A DNA stretch of 64,000 bases from JBCCCJ01 sp039029315 (GTDB lineage Bacteria > Bacteroidota > Bacteroidia > J057). The stretch lies in assembly GCA_039029315.1 (NCBI GenBank), contig JBCCGK010000060.1:5548-69547 (forward strand), read 5' to 3'. Position numbers and translations under genes: made by a program. Each line of letters begins with the position of its first letter. The stretch's first letter is position 1. The notes below the pieces were generated by a model, which saw only the letters and a list, made by a program, of their open reading frames with translations, was not told the DNA's origin and searched no databases. Of the stretch, positions 18,122 through 26,546 are shown in pieces.

Positions 18122-19828
18122 ATGAAAAATCATCTCATATTCTTGTCTTGGACCTTATTGGCCACTCTACTCTTGACAATAGGCTGTGATGGCTGTTCCG
18201 GTGATCCATTGTCCGAAATCGCCTGCGAAACTACAATCTGTTACAATGGGGGAGAGGCAGATCGATCTTATGATGACCTTGATGATTGTGCTTGTATCTG
18301 TCCTCCGCCATTTACTGGAAGAGCCTGTCTGGACTGTCGGATAGATGACTCAGATTGTCAGAATAGAGGAACGGTTAACACATCGACCTGCACATGCGAT
18401 TGTCCTCCCGGCTTCAGTGGAGAAAGGTGTCAAAACAGACTGCTGAGGGCAATAGCCAGCAAATCAGGCATTGAAGATGTTGGGGAAATCATCCAATTGG
18501 AAGATCTATCCACCTCAGCGACAGAAAGTATTGACACAGAATGGACACTGCTCCAACAGCCTACACACTCTCAAGCAGAAATCATGGATGCTACTCTCCT
18601 CCTGGATGAACCGGGAAGCTATCTCGTCCAATTGAAAGCTTTTGTCATCAGTTCGCCAGAGATCTTTCACTATGATACCCTGATCATCGAAACCAATCCT
18701 GCTGAACTTCACAGTTTCGATCCGATGTCAGTATCTGTCCTCTCTCTCATTAGTATTCAAGGAAAAAATTTCAGCAGTTCGCTGGAAGGAACACAGGTAT
18801 GGTTTCATCAATCCGCAGCTCCGGCAAGCATTCTGGCTGCCTCCCCTACTACTTTAGAAGTTCAAGTCCCGCTCGATGCGCAGACAGGGCAGATCCGACT
18901 GCATATCGTTGAGACTGCTCAGGACGTCGTTTCGGAGGATTCTTTGGAAATCTTACGGCCATTTTCTTCAACTCTGACAGCTGGAACAGGTTTCACGGAT
19001 ATGGAGTTTGCGGATGATCAAGTGGGCTTGGTGACAGAAGGAGGAGGAGCTTCTGGCGGGATCATTTATCGTACAGAAGATGGCGGACAAAACTGGAATC
19101 AGGTTTATCATCATAGCAGTGGATATCTGAACGCCATCGATTTTGCTTCTCCTACGGTTGCCTATGTGTCAGGTTCCCATGGCAGCCTGTTGAAAAGTGA
19201 AGATGGGGGACACAGTTGGACGGTGGTAGAATTGGGAACGACGATTGATTTGTTCAGCGTTTCTTTTCCCGATGTAGATACTGGCTATGTGGCAGGAGAA
19301 TTCGGCACTGTCTTTATGACCTATGACGGGGGGGATAGCTGGAGCAGTAACAGCCTGGCTGGGGTCATCAATTGGAGGGACATAGAATTCTCCAATGGAG
19401 AATCTGGCTTCTTTCTGGATCGAATTCCTTTCCCCCGAATCACGACTGATGCAGGGATGACCTGGCAGGAGATCAGCTATCCTGCCTTGCCAAATGTATT
19501 CTTGAGAGATGTGCATTGGGCTGATCCCAATTGGTTGGTAGTTGGAGATGTGGTGAATGGAGAAGGCTTGATTCTCCGAAGTACGGACGGGATGGACTAT
19601 CAGCAGCTTAGTAGTGGTATTGATCAAGCTTTGTATAGTATAGATTTTTCTGATGCCATGAATGGGGTCATTGTCGGGGAGGGAGGCACAATTCTGAGAA
19701 CTTCTGATGGCGGGATCAATTGGGCTGATGATTCTGAGGGATTGGAGGAGGATCTGCGTGCAGTCCATCTGAGACAGTCAAAGGATTTGGTCATTATGGG
19801 AATTCATACTGTGTTTGTCAGCGAGTAA
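18122..19828 (+). CDS. EGF-like / IPT / Ycf48 propeller lipoprotein, paralogue
   Basis: About 568 residues with the same order of modules as the previous gene. The leader is LLATLLLTIGCDGC; the EGF-like part is CQNRGTVNTSTCTCDCPPGF then SGERCQ. Next come a PKD-like sandwich, an IPT module (ISIQGKNFSSSLEGTQVWFH ... LEVQVPLDAQTGQIRLHIVE) and a Ycf48/BNR propeller (TEDGGQNW, SEDGGHSW, TYDGGDSW, TTDAGMTW, TSDGGINW). Parallel stretches such as RLHLVETGQDVLSSESLEIL versus RLHIVETAQDVVSEDSLEIL show recent duplication. Start ATG 18122 is preferred because it begins a signal peptide. The 3' end overlaps the convergent phosphorylase gene by 11 bases. Confidence 0.8.
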   Translation: MKNHLIFLSWTLLATLLLTIGCDGCSGDPLSEIACETTICYNGGEADRSYDDLDDCACICPPPFTGRACLDCRIDDSDCQNRGTVNTSTCTCDCPPGFSGERCQNRLLRAIASKSGIEDVGEIIQLEDLSTSATESIDTEWTLLQQPTHSQAEIMDATLLLDEPGSYLVQLKAFVISSPEIFHYDTLIIETNPAELHSFDPMSVSVLSLISIQGKNFSSSLEGTQVWFHQSAAPASILAASPTTLEVQVPLDAQTGQIRLHIVETAQDVVSEDSLEILRPFSSTLTAGTGFTDMEFADDQVGLVTEGGGASGGIIYRTEDGGQNWNQVYHHSSGYLNAIDFASPTVAYVSGSHGSLLKSEDGGHSWTVVELGTTIDLFSVSFPDVDTGYVAGEFGTVFMTYDGGDSWSSNSLAGVINWRDIEFSNGESGFFLDRIPFPRITTDAGMTWQEISYPALPNVFLRDVHWADPNWLVVGDVVNGEGLILRSTDGMDYQQLSSGIDQALYSIDFSDAMNGVIVGEGGTILRTSDGGINWADDSEGLEEDLRAVHLRQSKDLVIMGIHTVFVSE

Positions 19829-20606
19829 ATCGAGCTTGTCGCAAAAGTTTGATCGTCCGTGAAATCAATCTCAAGGCGTCGATGCTTCCGTTTTCGACTC
19901 CTTTTTCAAAATCCTCCCCATCCTGTGCCATGGTATTGGTCAGATGAGCAAAACAGACAACGTATTTATTTCTTGCTTTGGCAAAGGCATAGAGCGCAGA
20001 GGCTTCCATTTCCACTGCTGTTACACCTTTCTGTCTGGCATAGTCGATGGCTGACTTCGTTTCGCGATAGGGCGCATCGGTTGTCCAACTATCTCCAATC
20101 ATTACGCCCAATTCATCGATCGTAGTCAGAGGCAGCAATTGTTCCAGCAAATCGGCCTGGATGGTCGATGGTTCTTCGGCCGGGAGATAATGATAACTGG
20201 TCCCTTCGTCCCTCAACGTCTTATTGATAAGGACAAAGCGTTGATCTTCATCGGGCGGACAAATCATTCCGGCAGACGTAATACTCAACAAGAGCTCACA
20301 TCCTGACACGAACATTTGTTCAGCCAACAACACTGCGTAAGAGGCACCAACGGCATTGCCTATCATGCCTACTTTCGTTTCACCATTCGCAAATTCAACC
20401 ATCTGACTGTGGTAGCATGCCCAATAAGGATTCTGGATTGCTTGCTCGGTCCGAAGCAGGTAGTCGACGATATCTCCATCAGGGTCAAGTACACATACGG
20501 GCGGAATCTTCCCCTCGGGTATGGTTTTTTGTCTTCGGGCTTCCCGCAACAAATTTTTTGGTTGGAAGAGGGAAGCCTCTTGATAGTCTTTTCTTTGTCG
20601 AAGCAT
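19818..20606 (-). CDS. Nucleoside phosphorylase (uridine phosphorylase-like)
   Basis: About 262 residues of the PNP/UDP phosphorylase superfamily, which cleave nucleosides with phosphate to a free base and ribose-1-phosphate. Visible features: GNAVGASYAVLLAEQM (phosphate/ribose region), ITSAGMICP, GDSWTTDAPYRE, and the diagnostic VTAVEMEASALYAFA, whose EMEA contacts the ribose. No signal peptide after placing the start at ATG 20606; the frame extension to 20672 is not protein-like. It converges with the EGF lipoprotein gene (11-base overlap). The exact nucleoside cannot be fixed; a CNT nucleoside importer is encoded at 48392-49609. Confidence 0.85.
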   Translation of the reverse strand: MLRQRKDYQEASLFQPKNLLREARRQKTIPEGKIPPVCVLDPDGDIVDYLLRTEQAIQNPYWACYHSQMVEFANGETKVGMIGNAVGASYAVLLAEQMFVSGCELLLSITSAGMICPPDEDQRFVLINKTLRDEGTSYHYLPAEEPSTIQADLLEQLLPLTTIDELGVMIGDSWTTDAPYRETKSAIDYARQKGVTAVEMEASALYAFAKARNKYVVCFAHLTNTMAQDGEDFEKGVENGSIDALRLISRTIKLLRQARFTR

Positions 20607-20702
20607 AGTGATACAAATAAAAAGCAAACAAACGTTCTGACAAGAACTGTCATGAATGAATCTTTCCCACATCTGAGATCTTGCCTCGAGGTCCTGAATT
20701 TC

Positions 20703-21431
20703 CTAGCTTTTGGGGGATTCCCCAGCGAATCTTTGTTTCCTTAATTGATCGATAAGCGCAGGAGCCGATGGCACGTCCATGTTCTGTAATTCCGCAATGA
20801 TACGCTCCCATTCTTCATCTTTATGCTGGTTATATGTTGGCTGAAAACTTTCTTCTGGCGCAAGCGAGAAAAATATCTGATCAGACCATATATTTCGCTC
20901 ACAGTCGATGACGAGGTGAATTCTGTCTGTCGTTCCCCGATTGGCAACCGAATGTGTATAGTTCACATTGGTATACCAACATTCTCCTGACGCCATATCG
21001 AGTCTGTCTCCATTGAGCAGAAATTCTACCTCTGGATTGGTCAGGATAGGGATGTGCAAGCGAAAACATCCATCTTCATAGCCGAGGCGGTCGTCTCGAT
21101 GTGGATTGATGATTCCTCCCGCCCCAAGCCGCAGCAAACGAACAGACAATAAGGGGCATTCAAACCGCTGAATTACCTCTTTGATATAAGGACAATTCGC
21201 CAGAATGGGGGTTTCCTTGAGGGAAGCGGCATTGTTTTCCTGGGCAAAAATATTGTGTTCGTCTCCCCCTCTGGCATACAAAGAAAGGGAGGTCCAGGCA
21301 CCTTCATATATGCTGGAATTAAAATGTGGAATCCATTTGCTTGTCAGAATTTGCTTCAGTTCCGAAAGCAGTCTTTTCTCCTCAAATTGAATCGGGAGCT
21401 TGAGATGCGGGGTGATGATTTTTGGGGCCAT
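20703..21431 (-). CDS. Aspartyl/asparaginyl beta-hydroxylase-like dioxygenase
   Basis: A 242-residue protein of the Asp/Asn beta-hydroxylase family (Fe(II)/2-oxoglutarate dioxygenases, cupin fold). The metal site is visible: PHRDDRLGYEDGCFRLHIPI (HxD-type) and the distal histidine in YTHSVANRG, with the 2-oxoglutarate-binding arginine in DRIHLVIDCE. No leader, so cytoplasmic. In bacteria such enzymes hydroxylate protein side chains or small substrates; the target here is unknown. It lies 96 bases upstream of the phosphorylase on the same strand. A TACATTTG element stands upstream at 21505-21512. Confidence 0.88.
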   Translation of the reverse strand: MAPKIITPHLKLPIQFEEKRLLSELKQILTSKWIPHFNSSIYEGAWTSLSLYARGGDEHNIFAQENNAASLKETPILANCPYIKEVIQRFECPLLSVRLLRLGAGGIINPHRDDRLGYEDGCFRLHIPILTNPEVEFLLNGDRLDMASGECWYTNVNYTHSVANRGTTDRIHLVIDCERNIWSDQIFFSLAPEESFQPTYNQHKDEEWERIIAELQNMDVPSAPALIDQLRKQRFAGESPKS

Positions 21432-21504
21432 GTTTGAAGCATTTGTCAGGTGTCAGGGAGCATCCAGGAATGAAGGCCTGACATTGAGATCCTCAGTATA
21501 CTTA

Positions 21505-21512
21505 CAAATGTA
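21505..21512 (-). promoter_or_regulatory. Bacteroidota -7 promoter element (TACATTTG)
   Basis: An exact match to TAnnTTTG on the minus strand, about 74 bases upstream of the ATG at 21431 of the beta-hydroxylase gene. No -33 TTG at the usual distance is visible. Confidence 0.35.
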
Positions 21513-21587
21513 ATGCTTCCCATCCAAGGATGACGAATGATGAAGAAACTGTTTCAAAAATCTCTAGCGGCCCCCCTTCGAATCCTT

Positions 21588-22640
21588 TCAGCCTTTTTCA
21601 AGCAGCCAATCTTCCATTGCTTTCAAAAAGCCCTCACATCTTTTCCAACCCAACCCATCATCCTCAATTTCATACAATCCTCCGGTCTTGCATTGGAACA
21701 AATTGTGATTGCCATCAGGAAAGGATTGGATCGTCAAATCAGTATGTTGTCCCAGGGTGCGTTCGTATAAGGATTTGGTTTTTGCCCAATCAACATTTCG
21801 ATCCTTCTCACCAAATAATGCCAATACTGGACAATCCACCTGTGACAGAATCGACTCAAAATCCTGAATATATACCATCAAGCCGGACGCTACTTCCAAC
21901 TCTTGTGTTACAAAATATGCTTGCCAGTTGTTATAGTTTTCTTCAGTGATTGCTCCGTGGTTGAATCGGTTCCAAAATCTATTTCGTCTGAGATGTGGAG
22001 TGGCCTTGAGATATGCATCAAAATCCCCCCCTTCATGGCAGATCTTCGTGCCTTTTCTCATTTCTTCTACCAATAAGTCAATGCTGTCTTGTGGAACTCC
22101 CTCAATCTTGAGGTTCTCTGTAAAGAGATAGGGAAAATTCTCTTTGTCATCCACGCCACTGACAGATATCCAGAAGCGAATGTCTTTATATTGCTGGATG
22201 ACCAGAGGATTGATCCACCCCGCCCTGCTGATGCCCCAAAGACCGATATTGTCTGCTCCTGGAATAGCTGCTTGCTTGAGACTGTGAATGGCTGCAATGA
22301 CTTCCTCTGCACTGTTGTGAACAGCTTGATTGGCATCAAAGCTGCCTTCACTCTTTCCACAGCCCTGTTTGTCCCACATATACACAACATAGCCAGATTG
22401 AACAAATTGCATCCGGACATCAAGGTACCATTCCTGCTCCACGGCTTTGGTCTTGCCAGAACCATGTACGATCAAGACGAGTCCTTTGGACGGATTTTTT
22501 TCGGGTAGGTTCAAGACGCCATTCAGCACATGCCCTTCAAATTCGAACTCGAATCGTTGCTTGTTGATTTGAGCAAGCGAATGGAGACTCGAAAAACATA
22601 TAATCAGCAATGCTGCAAGTTGGAGGTTGGTGTGATTCAT
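21588..22640 (-). CDS. Secreted alpha/beta-hydrolase (dienelactone-hydrolase/BAAT-like)
   Basis: A 350-residue protein with a signal peptide (LAALLIICFSSLHSLAQ). The hydrolase core shows VLIVHGSGKTKAVEQE, VYMWDKQGCGKSEG, the nucleophile elbow GISRAGW, the acid in ALFGEKDRNVDW and the histidine in FPDGNHNLFQ. This is the pattern of periplasmic 'alpha/beta hydrolase family' enzymes related to dienelactone hydrolase and acyl-CoA thioesterase. The substrate is unknown. It stands alone on the minus strand, with 281 bases of non-coding DNA upstream. Confidence 0.85.
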   Translation of the reverse strand: MNHTNLQLAALLIICFSSLHSLAQINKQRFEFEFEGHVLNGVLNLPEKNPSKGLVLIVHGSGKTKAVEQEWYLDVRMQFVQSGYVVYMWDKQGCGKSEGSFDANQAVHNSAEEVIAAIHSLKQAAIPGADNIGLWGISRAGWINPLVIQQYKDIRFWISVSGVDDKENFPYLFTENLKIEGVPQDSIDLLVEEMRKGTKICHEGGDFDAYLKATPHLRRNRFWNRFNHGAITEENYNNWQAYFVTQELEVASGLMVYIQDFESILSQVDCPVLALFGEKDRNVDWAKTKSLYERTLGQHTDLTIQSFPDGNHNLFQCKTGGLYEIEDDGLGWKRCEGFLKAMEDWLLEKG

Positions 22641-22752
22641 TTGTTGATATTTCTTGTCCTGGGGTCAATGCTGCGGTCCATCGGTAAATGTGCGATCTGT
22701 TGAATGCCTATATCGGATGTCAAGGCTTGCATTGTCGACACAGACATTCCCG

Positions 22753-22781
22753 ATGACTGAATGACTGAATGACTGAATGAC
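22753..22781. repeat. Short tandem repeat (ATGACTGA)3.6
   Basis: Three complete copies of ATGACTGA plus ATGAC, in the divergent region between the hydrolase (minus) and the sugar isomerase-like gene (plus). The rest of 22641-22921 shows no gene or clear signal. Confidence 0.7.
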
Positions 22782-22921
22782 AATAGAATGATTGGCTTTC
22801 TAACAAAAAGTCCAAATCAAGGCTGTTGGCAAAACGATGCGTAAAGGAAGTGGGTGGAATTGAAGAATGAAATCAAGAACCGAAAGAAAATCTCTACCTT
22901 TCCTTCCCCAATTAGAATTCA

Positions 22922-23740
22922 ATGCTTGAAATCGGAATTTTTGCCAAAACCTTCAAAAGACAAAGCGTATTGGAGGTTTGCCAAGCCGTTAGGCATGCTG
23001 GGTTTCCACAGATTCAGTTCAATATGGCCTGCGCCGGATTGCCTTCCTTGCCAGATGCTATCTCGCCCATCCATATCTCAGACATTCAGCAGGCCCTGGC
23101 TAGAACGAAATTGTCCGTAGCAGGAATCTCTGGCACCTTCAATATGTGCCATCCTGATCCCAAAGTCCGACAAGATGGGCTAAGACGATTGGAAGTACTG
23201 GCCCAAAGCTGCCATGCGATAGGCACCCATCTTATCAGCCTCTGCACAGGCACACGCGATCCCCTGGACAAATGGACCTATCATCCCGACAATCCCTCTC
23301 CAGCAGCCTGGAGAGATTTGTGTGCGAGTATGGAGCGAGCCCTGGACATTGCTGAGCGGCACGATCTCTTCCTGGGCATCGAACCAGAACTGGCCAATGT
23401 GGTAGACAGTGCGGCCAAAGCCAAACAATTGTTGGAGGAAATGAATAGCCACAGATTGACAATCATCCTTGATCCAGCCAATCTATTTGAAAAAGCGTCG
23501 ATCACAGAGATCCACCGACTGATCGATGAGGCGATCGAGCTCCTGGGACCGCATATCATCATGGCTCATGCCAAGGGAAAAGATGCACATGGGCAGTTCG
23601 TCCCGCCTGGACAAGGGATCATTCCATTTCCCTATTTTCTCAACAGACTGCTTGCGCATGATCTGTCTCCCCCCCTCATTGCACATGGCTTCTCAGAGCG
23701 AGATGTCCATATGGTTCAGGCATATTTGACAACACTGTAG
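22922..23740 (+). CDS. Sugar phosphate isomerase/epimerase-like TIM barrel
   Basis: A 272-residue protein of the xylose isomerase-like TIM-barrel superfamily (AP endonuclease family 2), which isomerise or epimerise sugars and inositols with a divalent metal. The characteristic strands are visible: LEIGIFAKTF, VAGISGTFNM, LISLCTGTRDP, FLGIEPELANV (metal-binding Glu), LTIILDPANLF (Asp), IIMAHAKGKD (His/Asp) and the closing FPYFLNRL with LIAHGFSE. No signal peptide, so cytoplasmic. The sugar is unknown. There is no co-directional neighbour nearby. Confidence 0.85.
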   Translation: MLEIGIFAKTFKRQSVLEVCQAVRHAGFPQIQFNMACAGLPSLPDAISPIHISDIQQALARTKLSVAGISGTFNMCHPDPKVRQDGLRRLEVLAQSCHAIGTHLISLCTGTRDPLDKWTYHPDNPSPAAWRDLCASMERALDIAERHDLFLGIEPELANVVDSAAKAKQLLEEMNSHRLTIILDPANLFEKASITEIHRLIDEAIELLGPHIIMAHAKGKDAHGQFVPPGQGIIPFPYFLNRLLAHDLSPPLIAHGFSERDVHMVQAYLTTL

Positions 23741-23807
23741 ATATTCCTGCTGTTCATTTCTGGACTTTTGACATGTCTAGTAGGGTTTTATCTCTGTTGA
23801 TTCGCCA

Positions 23808-25562
23808 TCAGGAAATCCCCCCATTGCTCGGAAGATGATGTGTCATCTCTTCCTGATTCACAATTGCCAAATGTGGATAGGGGATCTCGATCTTCAGATG
23901 ATTGAGTGCTTCCAGAGCAATCTGTTCGATTTTCCAGCCGATTTCAAAATACTCCGAGGCTGTATCCCCTTTGAATTTCAGGATGCAGATGATGCCCAAA
24001 GCCGAAGAATCCAGATATCGAAGCTCGACGATCACCTGAACCAACAAATGCCCATAGGGTTCCTGCTTGACTGCTTCTTCAAAGAATGCCTTCATCTTGG
24101 GAGCGATCTCCCGATTGACCTGATGTCTGTATTTGTAATCAATCCGTACGGTCCGGTTGACAGAAAAGAAATTCCTGCTGAGGTTTTGGGGACGATAGCT
24201 GAGAAAATCATTGGTTCGATAGGTCTTATAGCTGCCTCTCTGTGTATTGATACCAACGAATTCCGGGGTTTGGATGAACACCTTGCCATAGAATCCATCG
24301 GACAGATTGATCCAGTCTCCCTTGGTAGTGGGGAACCAGGGCTCCTCTTCCTCGATGAATGGTCGAGACCTGAGACCAATCATGTCCTTGATTGGCAGAC
24401 GAATGAGGCCACCATCCAGCTCTGGATTGTAGAGTTCCGTATAGATGTTGAGGGATTGAACCAACCAGGGAATTCCATTGTACATCACCCGTTCTCCTTC
24501 GCGAACCGTGCCAAAATCCAAAAGGAGTTTCATCTGCTCGAAGAAGGAGGGTAAGGCATTTTTTCCAGCCCAGATCACCCCCAATATCAGCACAATGGAC
24601 AAGCCCAGCAGGACCCAGTCCGAGGAGAGGTAGAGGACCGATAGAAACAGACCCACCGAAGCGATCAGGGTAAAGAGATAATAAAGAATGTCTACGATCC
24701 GCAGAAAAAATCTTCTTTTTCTCTTCCGCTTAATCTTGGTGTATCGATGAACTAATTTGTGGATATATCTGAGAATGAGGAAAGTAAGAAAGAATATACC
24801 GATCGCCATCAACAGATTTTTGCCCCGACTTCTGAAAAACAATCTGGAAACATCTCTTAAGGCTTCCCCAAATGTCTTCTTTTTGCGTTCCAGATTGTCC
24901 AATTGTAGTTGCATCGTTTCCAATTCACTCTGATGCTCTTGCCGATGACTGTCCCAGAATTCCGACAACTCCTCCAAACGCCCATCGATTTCCTGATCTT
25001 TGTTGTGATTGTTGAGGGTATCAAGATTTGACAGCGCTAGCTCTATTTGTCCAACTCTTCGCTCATAATAGGGGATGCTGTTTCGCAACCGTTCTATTTC
25101 TCTTGGACGCGAAGTGATCTCTTTTAACTCATACAATAGGGGAGAAAATATGTCCTGAACCTCTTCTTCCCATTTCAACTCCTTTTGTTTGTCCTCAAAA
25201 AAGGTCTCTTGATCGATGCCAGTTGAAAGAATGGTAAAGTCTTTGTCCAACTTGGCAAGTCGTTCGTGGAGTTCCTTGATTTGTTCTGAGATGAGCTGTT
25301 GTGCCTCCTCTGTTTCTGCCGCATTGTACTCTGTTTCCTTGTCATCCAACTCTTGATTGAGAGAAGCAATGGATTCAATGATGTCTTGCATCGTGGCGAC
25401 TTTTTGAATCAATTCTGCTTGTTTGGCCGAATCAGTAGCAGTGTCCTGGGAGAGTGCAGGATGAACACATAGGAAAATCAGGAGTATCCAACACCAGGAT
25501 CTACGAATGAGGCAAGTATGAAGCTTGCGCCTTGCACAGGTCTGCAATAATTGAGGGTACAT
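23808..25562 (-). CDS. MscS-family mechanosensitive ion channel with periplasmic coiled coil
   Basis: A 584-residue protein. A leader (SWCWILLIFLCVHPALSQ) is followed by a long charged coiled-coil region (about 45-245), then four hydrophobic segments (e.g. LLMAIGIFFLTFLILRYI, WVLLGLSIVLILGVIW). The MscS beta domain follows, with GTVREGERVMYNGIPWLVQS and ELDGGLIRLPIKDM, and ends in an alpha/beta C-terminal domain. MscS proteins release solutes under osmotic down-shock. Upstream are a TATTTTTA-like box and a tandem 11-base repeat at 25584-25605. Confidence 0.85.
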   Translation of the reverse strand: MYPQLLQTCARRKLHTCLIRRSWCWILLIFLCVHPALSQDTATDSAKQAELIQKVATMQDIIESIASLNQELDDKETEYNAAETEEAQQLISEQIKELHERLAKLDKDFTILSTGIDQETFFEDKQKELKWEEEVQDIFSPLLYELKEITSRPREIERLRNSIPYYERRVGQIELALSNLDTLNNHNKDQEIDGRLEELSEFWDSHRQEHQSELETMQLQLDNLERKKKTFGEALRDVSRLFFRSRGKNLLMAIGIFFLTFLILRYIHKLVHRYTKIKRKRKRRFFLRIVDILYYLFTLIASVGLFLSVLYLSSDWVLLGLSIVLILGVIWAGKNALPSFFEQMKLLLDFGTVREGERVMYNGIPWLVQSLNIYTELYNPELDGGLIRLPIKDMIGLRSRPFIEEEEPWFPTTKGDWINLSDGFYGKVFIQTPEFVGINTQRGSYKTYRTNDFLSYRPQNLSRNFFSVNRTVRIDYKYRHQVNREIAPKMKAFFEEAVKQEPYGHLLVQVIVELRYLDSSALGIICILKFKGDTASEYFEIGWKIEQIALEALNHLKIEIPYPHLAIVNQEEMTHHLPSNGGIS

Positions 25563-25583
25563 ATCATTAGGGCTAAAAATAAA

Positions 25584-25605
25584 ACAGAAAACAGACAGAA
25601 AACAG
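25584..25605. repeat. Two tandem copies of ACAGAAAACAG
   Basis: Perfect 11-base direct repeat ending 43 bases upstream of the MscS start codon. On the minus strand it abuts a TATTTTTA box (25574-25581), placing it where -33 or activator contacts would be. Confidence 0.55.
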
Positions 25606-25873
25606 GTCTTGAGTCGAGCTCAAAATCAGGCAGGTGACTAATTATGATGCAGGATAGTAAAAAAAAAGGATATTCGCCTTCATTTTTTCAATCGATGTAC
25701 AGAAAGAACCTTGGCATGATTCTGTTATATGAGCGATTTGCCCCCCCGAATGGTATCCAGGAACATCCAGAAGTCAGCTGTCCGAACAGAAAAAAGTAAT
25801 CATTCTCTTGTCATCATGACATCTATCTTGAGCGATACCTATCCATTCCCTTTTACCAATGCTGAAAAAAGTG

Positions 25874-25881
25874 TATTTTTG
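25874..25881 (+). promoter_or_regulatory. Bacteroidota -7 promoter element (TATTTTTG)
   Basis: An exact match to TAnnTTTG, 24 bases before the ATG at 25906. No clear -33 TTG. It would drive the 25906 gene and probably the proline dehydrogenase 26 bases after it. Confidence 0.4.
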
Positions 25882-25905
25882 AGGATTGAAACGTGATGAA
25901 TCTCT

Positions 25906-26520
25906 ATGGCAAAACGAAAACTTAGCCGCTTTGAAAAAATCATCTTGATCGCCTTTGTCAATTGTGTGATTGTGCTGGTAGGATTTTGGCTCATGGACAA
26001 AAAGCCCAATCGGGATTTTTATCTTCCCAAAGGGCATGAAGGATGGATCAGCATTCGCTATCAAGTAACAGATGCTGCCGAAATTCCAATGAGAGACGGG
26101 GTACAACAAATTGGCATTCCTCCTTCTGGCTATTTGGAGACATCCAATCTCTTGACCGTAGGATGGCGAAGAGACAGATACTTCTGGGTAGACGGGACAG
26201 ACACACTTCAAATTCCTGGCAAAGTCGATTTGGCAGATGGACCCGGAATCTATACCCACCACCACGCTTATTTTGCCAAATCCTATGAATACCTATTGGG
26301 CCAACTTCCAGCACATACAGATACGACAATGGAAGATGGCACACATATCATCATGGAAGCAGACAACAAAGTAGATTATACCATGGGCAACAAAACTCTG
26401 GAGTACTTTTATATTAGCAAAAATGCACAATCAGTATTATTCAACCCACCACCACATCCCAATCACGAAGGCATACAATCAACTGCCGATCGTATCATAA
26501 AAACCAACGCCCAACCCTAA
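25906..26520 (+). CDS. Membrane-anchored protein, DUF6843-like
   Basis: A 204-residue protein with a single N-terminal membrane anchor (IILIAFVNCVIVLVGFWLM). The exported domain begins FYLPKGHEGWISIRYQV and contains MRDGVQQIGIPPSGYLETS. The pattern 'yliP.gyeGwv.i.y' with 'G...y.iP.sG...T' resembles the Bacteroidota DUF6843 domain (recalled, not searched). No catalytic motif is evident. It is 26 bases upstream of the proline dehydrogenase gene and may share its transcript. Confidence 0.65.
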   Translation: MAKRKLSRFEKIILIAFVNCVIVLVGFWLMDKKPNRDFYLPKGHEGWISIRYQVTDAAEIPMRDGVQQIGIPPSGYLETSNLLTVGWRRDRYFWVDGTDTLQIPGKVDLADGPGIYTHHHAYFAKSYEYLLGQLPAHTDTTMEDGTHIIMEADNKVDYTMGNKTLEYFYISKNAQSVLFNPPPHPNHEGIQSTADRIIKTNAQP

Positions 26521-26546
26521 TATCACCGACTATACCGCCCCCGTAC

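Larger units (their letters stand above)
25563..25905. other. Non-coding region between divergent MscS and DUF6843-like genes
   Basis: 343 bases without a credible gene. It holds the tandem repeat at 25584-25605 near the MscS start and the TATTTTTG element at 25874-25881 before the gene at 25906. Homopolymer runs (A9 near 25660, C7 near 25741) are the only other features I see. Confidence 0.6.

Noticed and set aside
22753..22781. ATGACTGA tandem repeat as a CRISPR or phase-variable tract
   Set aside because: The unit is only 8 bases without spacers and lies outside coding sequence and any recognised promoter; it is a simple tandem repeat.
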